Shown: in pieces, positions 1-8,091 of the stretch | Numbering within the stretch: position 1 is the stretch's first letter | Layout of the letters: each line of letters opens with the position of its first letter | NCBI GenBank assembly: GCA_934552825.1 | Contig: CAKTEQ010000005.1 | Location: 62,001-126,000 of the forward strand | Direction of reading: 5' to 3' | Origin: an uncultured Oscillospiraceae bacterium | GTDB lineage: Bacteria > Bacillota > Clostridia > Oscillospirales > Oscillospiraceae | DNA: 64,000 nucleotides | The notes under the pieces: model-generated | Told to the model about the DNA's origin: nothing | The model's input: the letters and a program-made list of their open reading frames with translations, nothing else | Database searches by the model: none | Program-made: the position numbers and the translations under genes

Positions 1-1386
1 GGTGACGGGTGAGTTCATATGCACCGTGACCCGGGACGCGCGCAGCGCCTGAATATTCCAGTTCAGGTAGCGGCGCAGGAATATCTTGAAATCCGCGGCA
101 GCAGCATCGGATATAAGACCGCCGAGGCTGTCGGACGCCTCGTAGAGGTGGACGGAGTGCCCCCGTCGGGCGAGCTGCCTGGCGGCCTCCATACCGGCGA
201 TGCCGCCGCCCACTACCATGACCCGCTTCTTTCCTCCGGCGGGCACGGAGCGGATGAGAGACTCAAAGCCGAGCTCCGGGTTCACGGAACAGTGAATTGC
301 GTCCCCCGTGGCGGAATTGTCGATGCAGCCCCGGTGACAGCGCAGGCAGGGACGCACGGCGCCGCTTTTGCCCTGTAGGGATTTTTTCACGCCCTCCATA
401 TCGGCCAGGTGGTAGCGAGCCATGGCGACGATATCGGCGTATCCCTCGCTCACGATCCGTTCAGCCTCATCAAGAGAGGTGATATTCCCGACCACGGCTA
501 CCGGCACAGTGAGGACTTCCTTTGCCCGTTTCGCAAACTCGATATTGAGCATCTCCGGTTTGAGATATGTGGGGAGAGTGAACGCCGCTTCGCGGTTATA
601 AATAATTCCCCGGGAGACGTGGATGATGTCAGCGTATTTCTGGGCGGCCTTCATGAATTCAAGGGAGTCCTCAAACTCAAGCCCGCCGGGAGTCTCCTCC
701 CGGGCGGAGACGCGCACCTCCACGGAGACCTCTTTCCCAAGGGCGTCCCGGACAGCGCGGAGTACCTCCAAGGGGAAACGCATCCTGTTTTCAATGCTGC
801 CACCGTACTCGTCGGTGCGTATGTTGGAGAGGGGCGAGAGAAACTGACCCAGCAGATTATTGTGGGCGCAGTGTATCATGACCATCTTAAACCCGGCTGC
901 GCGGCAGCGGACGGCGCAGTCCACAAAACGGTCACGGACGAAATCCATATCCTCCCGGGTCATTGCACGGGGATTTTTGGTGCAGCCGGACATAGGCACG
1001 GCTGAGGGGGCTATGGCCTGGGCGGTTATCATGTCGTCATGAGCACCCCGCCCCGCATGGGAGATTTCAACAGAAAGGAGAGCACCGCCGAATCCGGCGG
1101 CCTCGGCGAGACGGCGCATACCGGGCAGGCAGTCGTCGTTTGTGATATCCAGCTCCGCCTTGAAGCAGCCGCCGGTGGCGTGGTCTATTTGGGTGTCGCC
1201 TATGGTGACATAGCCCACGCCGGTGTTCGCCTGGTCGAAGATGAAGCTCACCATCTCGTCGGTAACGGCGCCGTCCAGCGTGCACTTGTTGCATACCATG
1301 GGCGCGAACGCCAGTCTGTTCTTGAGAGTAAGAGCGCCGACCCGGATCGGGGAGAAAAGGTTGGGGTAAAAAATGTTCTCGTTCAT
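1..1386 (-). CDS. Old Yellow Enzyme/FadH-type NAD(P)H:flavin oxidoreductase (3' end cut by window edge)
   Basis: The reading frame from ATG at 1386 is open for 462 codons to the window edge, so the C-terminus is missing. RBS GGAGGTG lies 6 bases upstream. Residues 1-340 form an FMN TIM barrel of the OYE/2,4-dienoyl-CoA reductase family, with H172 and H175 and the family block QFLSP (181-185) and RTDEYGG (190-196). Four cysteines (347, 350, 354, 366) match the 4Fe-4S site of the FadH/TMADH/BaiCD group. A dinucleotide motif GGGIAG (393-398) starts the FAD/NAD domain. The usual Gly-Tyr before the QFLSP block is Asn-Asn here, so the Tyr proton donor of E. coli FadH appears absent. Members reduce enoyl-CoA, enoates, bile-acid intermediates or flavonoids; the substrate cannot be told from sequence. 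Confidence 0.9.
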   Translation of the reverse strand, partial: MNENIFYPNLFSPIRVGALTLKNRLAFAPMVCNKCTLDGAVTDEMVSFIFDQANTGVGYVTIGDTQIDHATGGCFKAELDITNDDCLPGMRRLAEAAGFGGALLSVEISHAGRGAHDDMITAQAIAPSAVPMSGCTKNPRAMTREDMDFVRDRFVDCAVRCRAAGFKMVMIHCAHNNLLGQFLSPLSNIRTDEYGGSIENRMRFPLEVLRAVRDALGKEVSVEVRVSAREETPGGLEFEDSLEFMKAAQKYADIIHVSRGIIYNREAAFTLPTYLKPEMLNIEFAKRAKEVLTVPVAVVGNITSLDEAERIVSEGYADIVAMARYHLADMEGVKKSLQGKSGAVRPCLRCHRGCIDNSATGDAIHCSVNPELGFESLIRSVPAGGKKRVMVVGGGIAGMEAARQLARRGHSVHLYEASDSLGGLISDAAAADFKIFLRRYLNWNIQALRASRVTVHMNSPVT

Positions 1387-1514
1387 CGCGCACACCTCCG
1401 CAATTTTAGTATCATATGCTCCAAGTTTACCACAGAGAAAGTGAAAAGAAAAACAGAATATGCCCGCGGAACGCAAAAAATGTTTTCCAAATACTGTCTT
1501 TAATTAAATAAGGT

Positions 1515-1543
1515 TTGCACTGGGGGCGATTATATTGTAAAAT
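1515..1543 (+). promoter_or_regulatory. Predicted sigma-A promoter of the RNA methyltransferase gene
   Basis: TTGCAC at 1515-1520, a 17-base spacer, and TAAAAT at 1538-1543, about 40 bases before the start codon. Confidence 0.55.
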
Positions 1544-1582
1544 GCCAAAGTATGCTGTTATTTAATTTGGGAAGGTATGGCT

Positions 1583-2689
1583 ATGGATAAGTTTGAAATG
1601 TGTGTCCCCTGTATTTTTGGCCTGGAAGGTATCGCTGGGGATGAGCTGCGCCGCATGGGTATGGAGAACGTGCGTGTGGAAAACGGGCGTGTGTTCTTCG
1701 AGGGCGGCAGAAACGAGCTTGCCCGGGCTAATATATGCCTCGCGACAGGCGAACGGGTGCTTCTCCTGGTGGGCAAATTCAGGGCAGAGACCTTTGAAGA
1801 GCTGTTCCAGGGTACAATGGCGCTGCCCTGGGAGGAATATATACCCCAGGACGCCCAGTTCCCTGTTAAAGGCAGCAATATAGACTCCAAGCTTTTCTCC
1901 ATGTCCGACTGTCAGAAGATAATCAAGAAGGCAGTCGTAGAGCGCCTGCGGAAAAAGTACAGGAAAACAGGCTGGTTTGATGAGACGGGGGAGAAGTACC
2001 AGATACAGTTCGCCATGATGAGTGACATTGCCTACCTCTATCTGGACACCACGGGACCCGGGCTCCATAAGAGGGGATACAGAGCCGTGAGCAATGTGGC
2101 GCCCCTGAAGGAGACGCTGGCAGCGGGGATGGTACGCATCGCCCGCTACCGGGGGAGAGAAGCCGTGAGAGACCCGTTCTGCGGCAGCGGCACGATACCT
2201 ATCGAGGCGGCCTTCGCGGCGCTCAACAGAGCGCCGGGGCTTATGCGCCGTTTTTCCGCAATGGACTGGCGCTGGCTCGGAGAGGACGTCTTCAAAGAGG
2301 AAAAGACAAGGGCGCGGGACATGGAATACAGGGGAGATTACGACATCTGGGGCGGCGACATCGACCCAAGATGTGTTGACATAGCTTTGGACAACGCGAA
2401 AAAAGCGGGTGTCGGCAATATAATACGCTTTGAGACGGCGGACGCCGCCGGGTATTCCATGCCCGGCACCGTTATAACAAATCCGCCCTACGGCGAGCGT
2501 ATAATGGAGAAGAAGGACGCGGAGCGCCTTTATAGGCTTTTCGGCAAAGCGCTCTTCAAGATACCTGACTTCAAGGCATATATCCTCTCCTCCCACACGG
2601 AGTTTGAGCGCACCTTCGGACGTACTGCCGTGAAAAAGCGCAAGCTTTACAATGGGATGATAAAGTGCGACCTGTTCATGTATTTTTGA
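1583..2689 (+). CDS. THUMP-domain class I RNA methyltransferase (RlmL/YpsC family)
   Basis: A 368-residue SAM-dependent methyltransferase of the RlmL-N/YpsC family, which methylates guanine N2 in 23S rRNA in characterised members. The N-terminal ~160 residues fit ferredoxin-like plus THUMP RNA-binding domains. The catalytic domain carries motif I DPFCGSGT (197-204) and the N6/N2-methylase motif NPPYGER (300-306). Two in-frame ATGs exist, at 1577 and 1583. The GGGAAGG ribosome site ends 1 base before the first, so 1583 (MDKFE...) is preferred. A lipid kinase gene follows after 18 bases, probably in the same transcript. Confidence 0.9.
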   Translation: MDKFEMCVPCIFGLEGIAGDELRRMGMENVRVENGRVFFEGGRNELARANICLATGERVLLLVGKFRAETFEELFQGTMALPWEEYIPQDAQFPVKGSNIDSKLFSMSDCQKIIKKAVVERLRKKYRKTGWFDETGEKYQIQFAMMSDIAYLYLDTTGPGLHKRGYRAVSNVAPLKETLAAGMVRIARYRGREAVRDPFCGSGTIPIEAAFAALNRAPGLMRRFSAMDWRWLGEDVFKEEKTRARDMEYRGDYDIWGGDIDPRCVDIALDNAKKAGVGNIIRFETADAAGYSMPGTVITNPPYGERIMEKKDAERLYRLFGKALFKIPDFKAYILSSHTEFERTFGRTAVKKRKLYNGMIKCDLFMYF

Positions 2690-2707
2690 AAATAAAGGAG
2701 ATTTATT

Positions 2708-3652
2708 ATGAAGCACCTGTTTATAATAAATCCCGTGGCGGGCAAGACGGTGAGCCTTGAACACATGGAAAAGCAGATAAAGGAAGCGGCGCGGAAGGAA
2801 CACATGGACTATGAGATCGTCTTTACCGAGTATCCCGGGCACGCCACAGAGCTGGCGCGCGGCGCCTGCGAGACGGGCGAGGACCTGCGCATATATGCCT
2901 GCGGTGGAGACGGAACTCTCAACGAGGTCGTAAACGGCGCCGTTGGGTTTGAAAACGCGGCGGTGACGATGGTGCCCACGGGCACGGGGAACGACTTCGT
3001 GAAAATATTCGGCGCGGACCGGGATAAGTTCCGTGACCCCGCCAACTTTGCGGACAGCGAGGTGCGGGCGCTGGATGTGGTCAAGTGCTGCGGAAGATAC
3101 AGCATAAACGTCTGCTCTGTCGGCTTCGACGCACGTATCGGGACTGAGGTGCATAAGTACACGCGTATCCCTCTGGTGGGCGGCAAGCTGGCTTATAACA
3201 TATCCGTAGTGGTGAATATCATAAAGGGCATCCACCAGCCAATGCGCATAACGGTGGACGGAGAGAGGGTGTTCCAGGGGCGGCACAGCCTCGTCTGCGT
3301 CTGCAACGGACGCTATTACGGCGGCGGCTATATGCCCGTGCCCGAGGCGGAGCCGGACGACGGATACATAGACTGCCTTATCGTGAAAAAAGTCTCAAGG
3401 CTGAAGCTGGCGCAGCTCATAGGAAAATATGCGAAGGGACTTTACTCCGATATGCCGGATGTGATAACGAAGGTTACGGCAAAGCGCATCGAGATAGAGC
3501 TGGACCGGGAGGACAGCGTGAACCTGGACGGGGAGCTTATAAAGGCGAAGAATATAGTCTTTGAGGTCCCGGAGGAGAAGCTGAACTTTTTCTTCCCGAA
3601 GGGTACTTCCTACGTCCATAAGTCCCGGCAGCAGGACGAAGCAATGGCGTGA
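2708..3652 (+). CDS. Diacylglycerol kinase-family lipid kinase (DgkB/YegS type)
   Basis: A 314-residue soluble lipid kinase of the DAGK catalytic family, which phosphorylates diacylglycerol (recycling into phospholipid synthesis) or related lipids at the inner membrane face. Visible motifs: NPVAGK near the N-terminus (8-13), the nucleotide-binding GGDGT (66-70) and PTGTGNDF (90-97), and a C-terminal beta domain with NLDGE. RBS AAAGGAG precedes the ATG. Length is normal for the family (about 290-330). It follows the methyltransferase closely and is followed by the groESL promoter without an obvious terminator. Substrate specificity is inferred only from the family. Confidence 0.9.
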   Translation: MKHLFIINPVAGKTVSLEHMEKQIKEAARKEHMDYEIVFTEYPGHATELARGACETGEDLRIYACGGDGTLNEVVNGAVGFENAAVTMVPTGTGNDFVKIFGADRDKFRDPANFADSEVRALDVVKCCGRYSINVCSVGFDARIGTEVHKYTRIPLVGGKLAYNISVVVNIIKGIHQPMRITVDGERVFQGRHSLVCVCNGRYYGGGYMPVPEAEPDDGYIDCLIVKKVSRLKLAQLIGKYAKGLYSDMPDVITKVTAKRIEIELDREDSVNLDGELIKAKNIVFEVPEEKLNFFFPKGTSYVHKSRQQDEAMA

Positions 3653-3741
3653 CCGGCGAATATTTTGCGGGAAAACAGGCAGCAGATCCCAAAAACAGAA
3701 AAATTCGTCAAAATTTACCCGAAAAAATGGATAAAATCCAC

Positions 3742-3770
3742 TTGCATAATCGGGCAAAGTGGATTATCAT
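3742..3770 (+). promoter_or_regulatory. groESL promoter
   Basis: TTGCAT at 3742-3747, a 17-base spacer, TATCAT at 3765-3770. The CIRCE operator begins 10 bases after the -10 box, so it covers the likely transcription start. Confidence 0.75.
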
Positions 3771-3780
3771 ATTACTTGAA

Positions 3781-3807
3781 TTAGCACTCTTGAGATTTGA
3801 GTGCTAA
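3781..3807 (+). promoter_or_regulatory. CIRCE operator (HrcA binding site)
   Basis: Exact consensus inverted repeat: TTAGCACTC (3781-3789), 9-base spacer, GAGTGCTAA (3799-3807). HrcA represses class I heat-shock operons through this element. hrcA itself is not in the window. Confidence 0.97.
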
Positions 3808-3861
3808 CCAAAGTAGAATAAACTTGTAAAGTTTCTATATCTTAAAGGAGGAAAACCCCAA

Positions 3862-4140
3862 ATGAAGATCATCCCCGTTGAAGACAAAGTTATTCTGAAG
3901 ATCGAGAAGGCTGAGGAAAAGACTCAGTCCGGTCTCTTCCTCACAGGCGCAAACAAGGAAGATTCCACAATAGGCGAAGTTGTTGCTGTAGGCCCCGGCG
4001 GTCTGTGCGGCGGCAAGGAAGTCAAGATGACAGTCGCTGTGGGTCAGAAGGTAGTCGTCACTGAGAGCACACCCATCCGCGTAGGCGGCGAGAACTACGC
4101 TGTCGTCACAATGGATCAGATCATCGCGGTTGTTGAATAA
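3862..4140 (+). CDS. groES: Co-chaperonin GroES
   Basis: A 92-residue GroES, the heptameric lid of the GroEL folding chamber. The N-terminus MKIIPVEDKV and the mobile-loop region (EEKTQSGLFL) are typical, as is GEVVAVGPG. RBS AAAGGAGG is upstream. It is the first gene of the CIRCE-controlled operon, 37 bases ahead of groEL. Length is usual (92-97). Confidence 0.98.
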   Translation: MKIIPVEDKVILKIEKAEEKTQSGLFLTGANKEDSTIGEVVAVGPGGLCGGKEVKMTVAVGQKVVVTESTPIRVGGENYAVVTMDQIIAVVE

Positions 4141-4177
4141 TCCATATTCCATATAGCAGGTAGGAGGAAACATACTA

Positions 4178-5812
4178 ATGGCAAAAGACATTATTTTCGG
4201 TGAAGAAGCCAGACGCGCTCTGGAGCGCGGCGTAAACCAGCTGGCAAATACAGTCAAGATCACAATGGGTCCTAAGGGCCGCAACGTGGTTCTGGGCAAG
4301 AGATACGGCTCTCCCCTTATCACTAACGACGGTGTTACCATCGCTAAGGAGATCGAGCTGGAGAACACATTTGAAAACATGGGCGCCGCTCTGGTGAAGG
4401 AAGTCGCCACAAAGACGAACGACATCGCCGGCGACGGTACAACAACAGCTACTCTGCTGGCTCAGGCAATGATCCACGAGGGCATGAAGAATATCGCAGC
4501 GGGCGCTAACCCCATGGTCCTGAAGAAGGGCATCGCAAAGGCTGTTGAAGTTGCTGTTGACACGATCAAGGGCAACGCACGTCCCGTGAACGGCACTCAG
4601 GACATCGCAAGAGTCGGTACTATCTCCTCCGGCGACGAGTTCATCGGCAACCTCATCGCAGAGGCAATGGAGAAGGTTTCCGGCAACGCTGTTATCACAG
4701 TTGAAGAGTCCAAGACGGCTGACACATACTCTGAGGTCGTGGAAGGCATGCAGTTCGACCGCGGCTATCTGTCCCCCTACATGGCAACAGATACAGAGAA
4801 GATGGAAGCGGTACTTGATAATCCCTACATCCTCATCACAGATCAGAAGATCGGCGTCATCCAGGACGTTCTGGGCATTCTGGAGCAGCTCGTCAAGACA
4901 GGCTCCAAGCTCCTCATCATCGCAGAGGACATCGAGGCTGAGGCACTGGCAACACTGGTGCTGAACAAGCTGCGCGGCACATTCAACTGTGTTGCCGTCA
5001 AGGCTCCAGGCTACGGCGACAGACGTAAGGAAATGTTGAAGGATATCGCGGCTCTCACAGGCGGCGAGGTCATTTCCTCCGATCTGGGTATGGCTCTGTC
5101 CCAGACAACCATCGACCAGCTGGGACGTGCACGCCAGATCAAGGTCAATAAGGAGAGCACAGTTATCATCGACGGTGAAGGCGTTCCCGAGGACATCGAA
5201 GAGAGAGTCCTCATGATCAAGAACCTCATGGCAGAGACAACTTCCGACTACGACCGTGAGAAGTACCAGGAGAGACTGGCAAAGCTCACAGGCGGCGTAG
5301 GAGTTATCAAGGTCGGCGCTGCGACAGAGTCCGAGATGAAGGAGAAGAAGCTCCGTATCGAGGATGCTCTGAACGCAACACGCGCTGCTGTTGAAGAGGG
5401 TATCGTGGCAGGCGGCGGCTCCGCTCTGGTTCCCGCAATCTCTGCAGTCGAGGCACTCATCCCCACGCTGACAGGCGACGAGAAGACAGGTGCTCAGATG
5501 ATCGCAAAGGCTCTGGCTGAGCCCATCAAGCAGATCGCCGCAAACGCGGGTATCGAGGGCAGCGTAGTTCTGGAGAATATCAAGCAGAACGGCACAGCAG
5601 GCTACGGCTTCGATGCTTATAACGAAGTCTACTGCGACATGATCGAGACCGGCATCGTTGACCCCGTTAAGGTAACACGTTCCGCTATCGAGAACGCGGC
5701 TTCCATCGCGGCTCTGGTCCTCACAACTGAGGCCCTTGTTGCCGACAAGAAGGAAGAGGCAGTCGCAACTCCCGCAGCCGACCCCAGCATGATGGGCGGC
5801 GGCATGTATTGA
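4178..5812 (+). CDS. groEL: Chaperonin GroEL
   Basis: A 544-residue GroEL, the ATP-driven tetradecameric folding chamber. It shows KGRNVVL, the ATP-site block GDGTTTATLLAQAM, and the Gly/Met tail MMGGGMY. RBS TAGGAGG sits upstream. Codon use is strongly biased (Thr ACA, Ala GCA/GCT, Lys AAG), a local reference for highly expressed genes. A strong hairpin terminator follows the stop codon. Confidence 0.98.
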   Translation: MAKDIIFGEEARRALERGVNQLANTVKITMGPKGRNVVLGKRYGSPLITNDGVTIAKEIELENTFENMGAALVKEVATKTNDIAGDGTTTATLLAQAMIHEGMKNIAAGANPMVLKKGIAKAVEVAVDTIKGNARPVNGTQDIARVGTISSGDEFIGNLIAEAMEKVSGNAVITVEESKTADTYSEVVEGMQFDRGYLSPYMATDTEKMEAVLDNPYILITDQKIGVIQDVLGILEQLVKTGSKLLIIAEDIEAEALATLVLNKLRGTFNCVAVKAPGYGDRRKEMLKDIAALTGGEVISSDLGMALSQTTIDQLGRARQIKVNKESTVIIDGEGVPEDIEERVLMIKNLMAETTSDYDREKYQERLAKLTGGVGVIKVGAATESEMKEKKLRIEDALNATRAAVEEGIVAGGGSALVPAISAVEALIPTLTGDEKTGAQMIAKALAEPIKQIAANAGIEGSVVLENIKQNGTAGYGFDAYNEVYCDMIETGIVDPVKVTRSAIENAASIAALVLTTEALVADKKEEAVATPAADPSMMGGGMY

Positions 5813-5835
5813 TCTGAAACCTGAGTGAAACCAAT

Positions 5836-5874
5836 ATCCCCGTGTCCTTTATAAAGGACACGGGGATTTTTTTG
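5836..5874 (+). terminator. groESL rho-independent terminator
   Basis: Perfect 16-base inverted repeat (ATCCCCGTGTCCTTTA and its complement, 5836-5867) followed by a run of seven T. Confidence 0.92.
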
Positions 5875-5880
5875 TTCTGG

Positions 5881-6321
5881 TCATAGCCGGGCTTTTCCTG
5901 CGAAAAGTGTGCCGACGCCTGCTTGAGGCGCATCGTTCCGGGACGTTCCTTGCCGACTACTATTTTTACATCCTGCGCCGATTTTAGTGCTCAGCATTTT
6001 CTCCATAAGCTCCGCGGGGGCGAAGGATACCCGGGAGATGCCCAGAGCGGTGCCGAAACCCTTGGAGGGGAAAGGATTGTCGCCTGTGGTTATAAAGAGA
6101 TAGAAAGAAGTATGCTGACGGCTGCACAGGAACAGTGTCTTGACCATCTCCATGTTGAGCTTTTTGTTTATCTCAAAGCAGTTCTCTGTTGTGACTGCCT
6201 CATCAGTCTCCACCCCGATGAAAGGGGATGGCAGCATCATTGAGAAAGGCGCATACCTTCTCCTGTAGGTGGGAGCTGAAGCTGGAAGAAGCCTCTTATA
6301 GATCTCGCTCATGAAGAACAT
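5881..6321 (-). pseudogene. Truncated YbaK/PrdX-type aminoacyl-tRNA editing-domain gene
   Basis: The 146-codon frame starts at an ATG behind a strong AAGGAGG site. Its middle (about residues 35-110) matches the YbaK/EbsC/PrdX tRNA-deacylase fold: GVETDEAVTTENC, KTLFLCSRQ, SFYLFITTGDNPF and the LGISRVSFA / ELMEKML block. Homologues hydrolyse mischarged Ala-tRNA(Pro) or Cys-tRNA(Pro). After residue ~112 the family pattern stops and the tail (rich in Ser, Gly, Arg) does not resemble the expected second half. The stretch at residues 10-33 also looks foreign. I read it as a decayed or truncated gene beside the decayed LysR gene. The alternative is a short expressed variant. Family assignment is from motif memory. 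Confidence 0.55.
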
Positions 6322-6417
6322 GTTTTAAACCTCCTTGAAAAAACAACGTAAATAGTGTAGCATGAAAATTATCATCACAAAAGCGGATGCTTGTAATAAT
6401 TAAAATCACAAAACAAA

Positions 6418-7098
6418 ATGCAAGGAGGGGACGGCATGAAGCTGCTGCCCTACGCCAGAGAGCTGTGCGACAGGTACCAGAGCTTCAAAATGCAGGCGGA
6501 TGAGCTGAACGGGCTTAAGCCCGGCCTCATACGCATAGGCACATTCTCCAGTGTGGCGACTCACTGGCTGCCCAAGATAATAAGAGAGTTCCAAAAGGAC
6601 TATCCCAACATCGACTATGAGCTGTTTCTCGGGGACTACACGGAGATAGAGGAGTGGGTGGCAGAGGGACGCGTGGACTGCGGATTTTTGCGGCTGCCCG
6701 CAAACGGGGAGTTCGAGACGATATTCCTGGGGCGGGACAAGCTGCTTGCGGTGCTGCCCGAGGGGCACCCACTGAGCCAGATTGAAAAATACCCGTGGCG
6801 GCACTTTGCGATGAGCCGTTCATGCTCCTGGAAAAGGGGCAAAGGCTGAGATAGCCGGGATATTCGAGCGCTGCGGCCTCACGCCGAAGGTGCGCTTTAC
6901 CACCTGGGACGATTACGCGATCGTGTCCATGGTTGAGAGCGGACTTGGTGTGAGAATTCTGACAGCGCTTATTCTACGGCGCATACCCTACAGGATAATC
7001 ACCCGGGAGCTGGACGTGTCGGCGTACAGGCGCATGGGGACAAGAAAAGCGCGTCCATCGCGGTAAGGCGCTTTCTGGAATACTTACAGCACAGATAA
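6418..7098 (+). pseudogene. Decayed LysR-type regulator (no HTH, two frameshifts)
   Basis: Translation gives a LysR effector-binding domain beginning about residue 65 of a normal protein (GLIRIGTFSSVATHWLPKII), with no helix-turn-helix upstream. Near 6800-6815 the frame shifts. The continuation in another frame reads DEPFMLLEKGQKAEIAGIF and GLGVRILTALI. A second shift near 7035 is needed to reach the ending SASIAVRRFLEYLQHR with TAA at 7098. Missing DNA-binding domain plus two frameshifts make this a pseudogene. An intact LysR gene follows 12 bases later, perhaps its functional replacement. Confidence 0.85.
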
Positions 7099-7110
7099 GG
7101 AGGGGATTAT

Positions 7111-7980
7111 ATGGAACTGAGGACACTTAGAAACTTCCTCGTAGTGGCGCGGGAGGGAAATGTGACCCGTGCAGCGGAGCTGCTGCATATGTCCCAGTCT
7201 GCCCTGAGCCGCCAGATAATGGCATTGGAGACGGAGCTTGGGGCAAAGCTCTTTACACGCGGGCGAAGCTCTGTGACGCTGACGAATGAGGGTGAACTGC
7301 TCAGCCGCCGGGCCCGGGAGATGCTGGAACTGGCAAACAAGGCGGAGCAGGAGGTGGCCAGCGGCGGCGAGGAGATATCCGGGACCATATCCATCGGAAG
7401 CTGTGACAGCCGCGGCAAACACACTCTTGTGGAAATAATGACGAAATTCAGGCAGCTGCACCCGAGAGTCACGTTTAAAATATTCAGTATGCCGGCGGAC
7501 AGTATCAGGGAAGGTATAGAGCGTGGGCAGCTGGATATCGGACTCATGGTGGAGCCTGTGGGTACGGAGAAGCTGAACTATGTCCGGCTCAAGGAGACCG
7601 ACACATGGGGTATCCTGATGCCGGAGAGCTGGCAGCTGGCGCGGAAGGAGCGCATAAGGGCGGAGGACCTCATTGGGGTGCCGCTGATGATGCCCCGGCG
7701 TGTTCTTCTTAAAAACGAGCTTACAAACTGGTTCGGAGAGCTATACGAGAAGATGGACGTGGTGCTGGACTTTAACATAGGGTTTAATACGGCGGAACTG
7801 GTGCGGGGCGGACTTGGCGCCGCAATGATCTTCATACGTGAAATGGAGGAGCACGCGGGACTATGCTGCCGACCGCTGGAGCCCGAGCTGCATTCCGGCA
7901 GCATAATCGGCTGGAAGAAAGGGCAGCACCTGGCGCCGGTTATGGAGGAATTTGTAGCTATGGCCAAGAAATGCATATGA
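7111..7980 (+). CDS. LysR-family transcriptional regulator
   Basis: A 289-residue LysR regulator with the N-terminal winged HTH (residues 1-60, with NVTRAAELLHMSQSALSRQI and LGAKLFTRG) and an effector-binding domain starting near residue 90 (GTISIGSCDS). RBS AAGGAGG lies 11 bases upstream. It precedes an MFS transporter on the same strand by 111 bases, and its stop codon lies inside an inverted repeat (7970-7986). Control of the downstream transporter is an inference from position. The effector is unknown. Confidence 0.92.
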   Translation: MELRTLRNFLVVAREGNVTRAAELLHMSQSALSRQIMALETELGAKLFTRGRSSVTLTNEGELLSRRAREMLELANKAEQEVASGGEEISGTISIGSCDSRGKHTLVEIMTKFRQLHPRVTFKIFSMPADSIREGIERGQLDIGLMVEPVGTEKLNYVRLKETDTWGILMPESWQLARKERIRAEDLIGVPLMMPRRVLLKNELTNWFGELYEKMDVVLDFNIGFNTAELVRGGLGAAMIFIREMEEHAGLCCRPLEPELHSGSIIGWKKGQHLAPVMEEFVAMAKKCI

Positions 7981-7986
7981 TGCATT
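7970..7986 (+). promoter_or_regulatory. Inverted repeat upstream of MFS gene, possible LysR operator
   Basis: AATGCAT (7970-7976), ATG, ATGCATT (7980-7986): perfect 7-base arms around a 3-base centre, overlapping the LysR stop codon and ending 22 bases before the -35 box at 8009, a usual position for LysR activation. Confidence 0.4.
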
Positions 7987-8008
7987 ACAATGGATGTATT
8001 ATCAGTAT

Positions 8009-8038
8009 TTGACATTGCAGATCGGTCGCCTGTATAAT
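8009..8038 (+). promoter_or_regulatory. Promoter of the MFS transporter gene
   Basis: TTGACA at 8009-8014, an 18-base spacer, and TATAAT at 8033-8038: both boxes are consensus. Confidence 0.75.
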
Positions 8039-8091
8039 TCAATTGTGTCTGCGTGTTTAGCGCGATGACAGAGAATACAGGGGGAAATCAG

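Noticed and set aside
1562..3286. 574-codon minus-strand frame across the methyltransferase and lipid kinase genes
   Set aside because: It spans two confident genes and the gap between them; His/Leu/Arg-rich with no motif.
3781..3807. Possible terminator hairpin upstream of groES
   Set aside because: The repeat is the exact CIRCE consensus and lies after the promoter with no T-run, so it is an operator.
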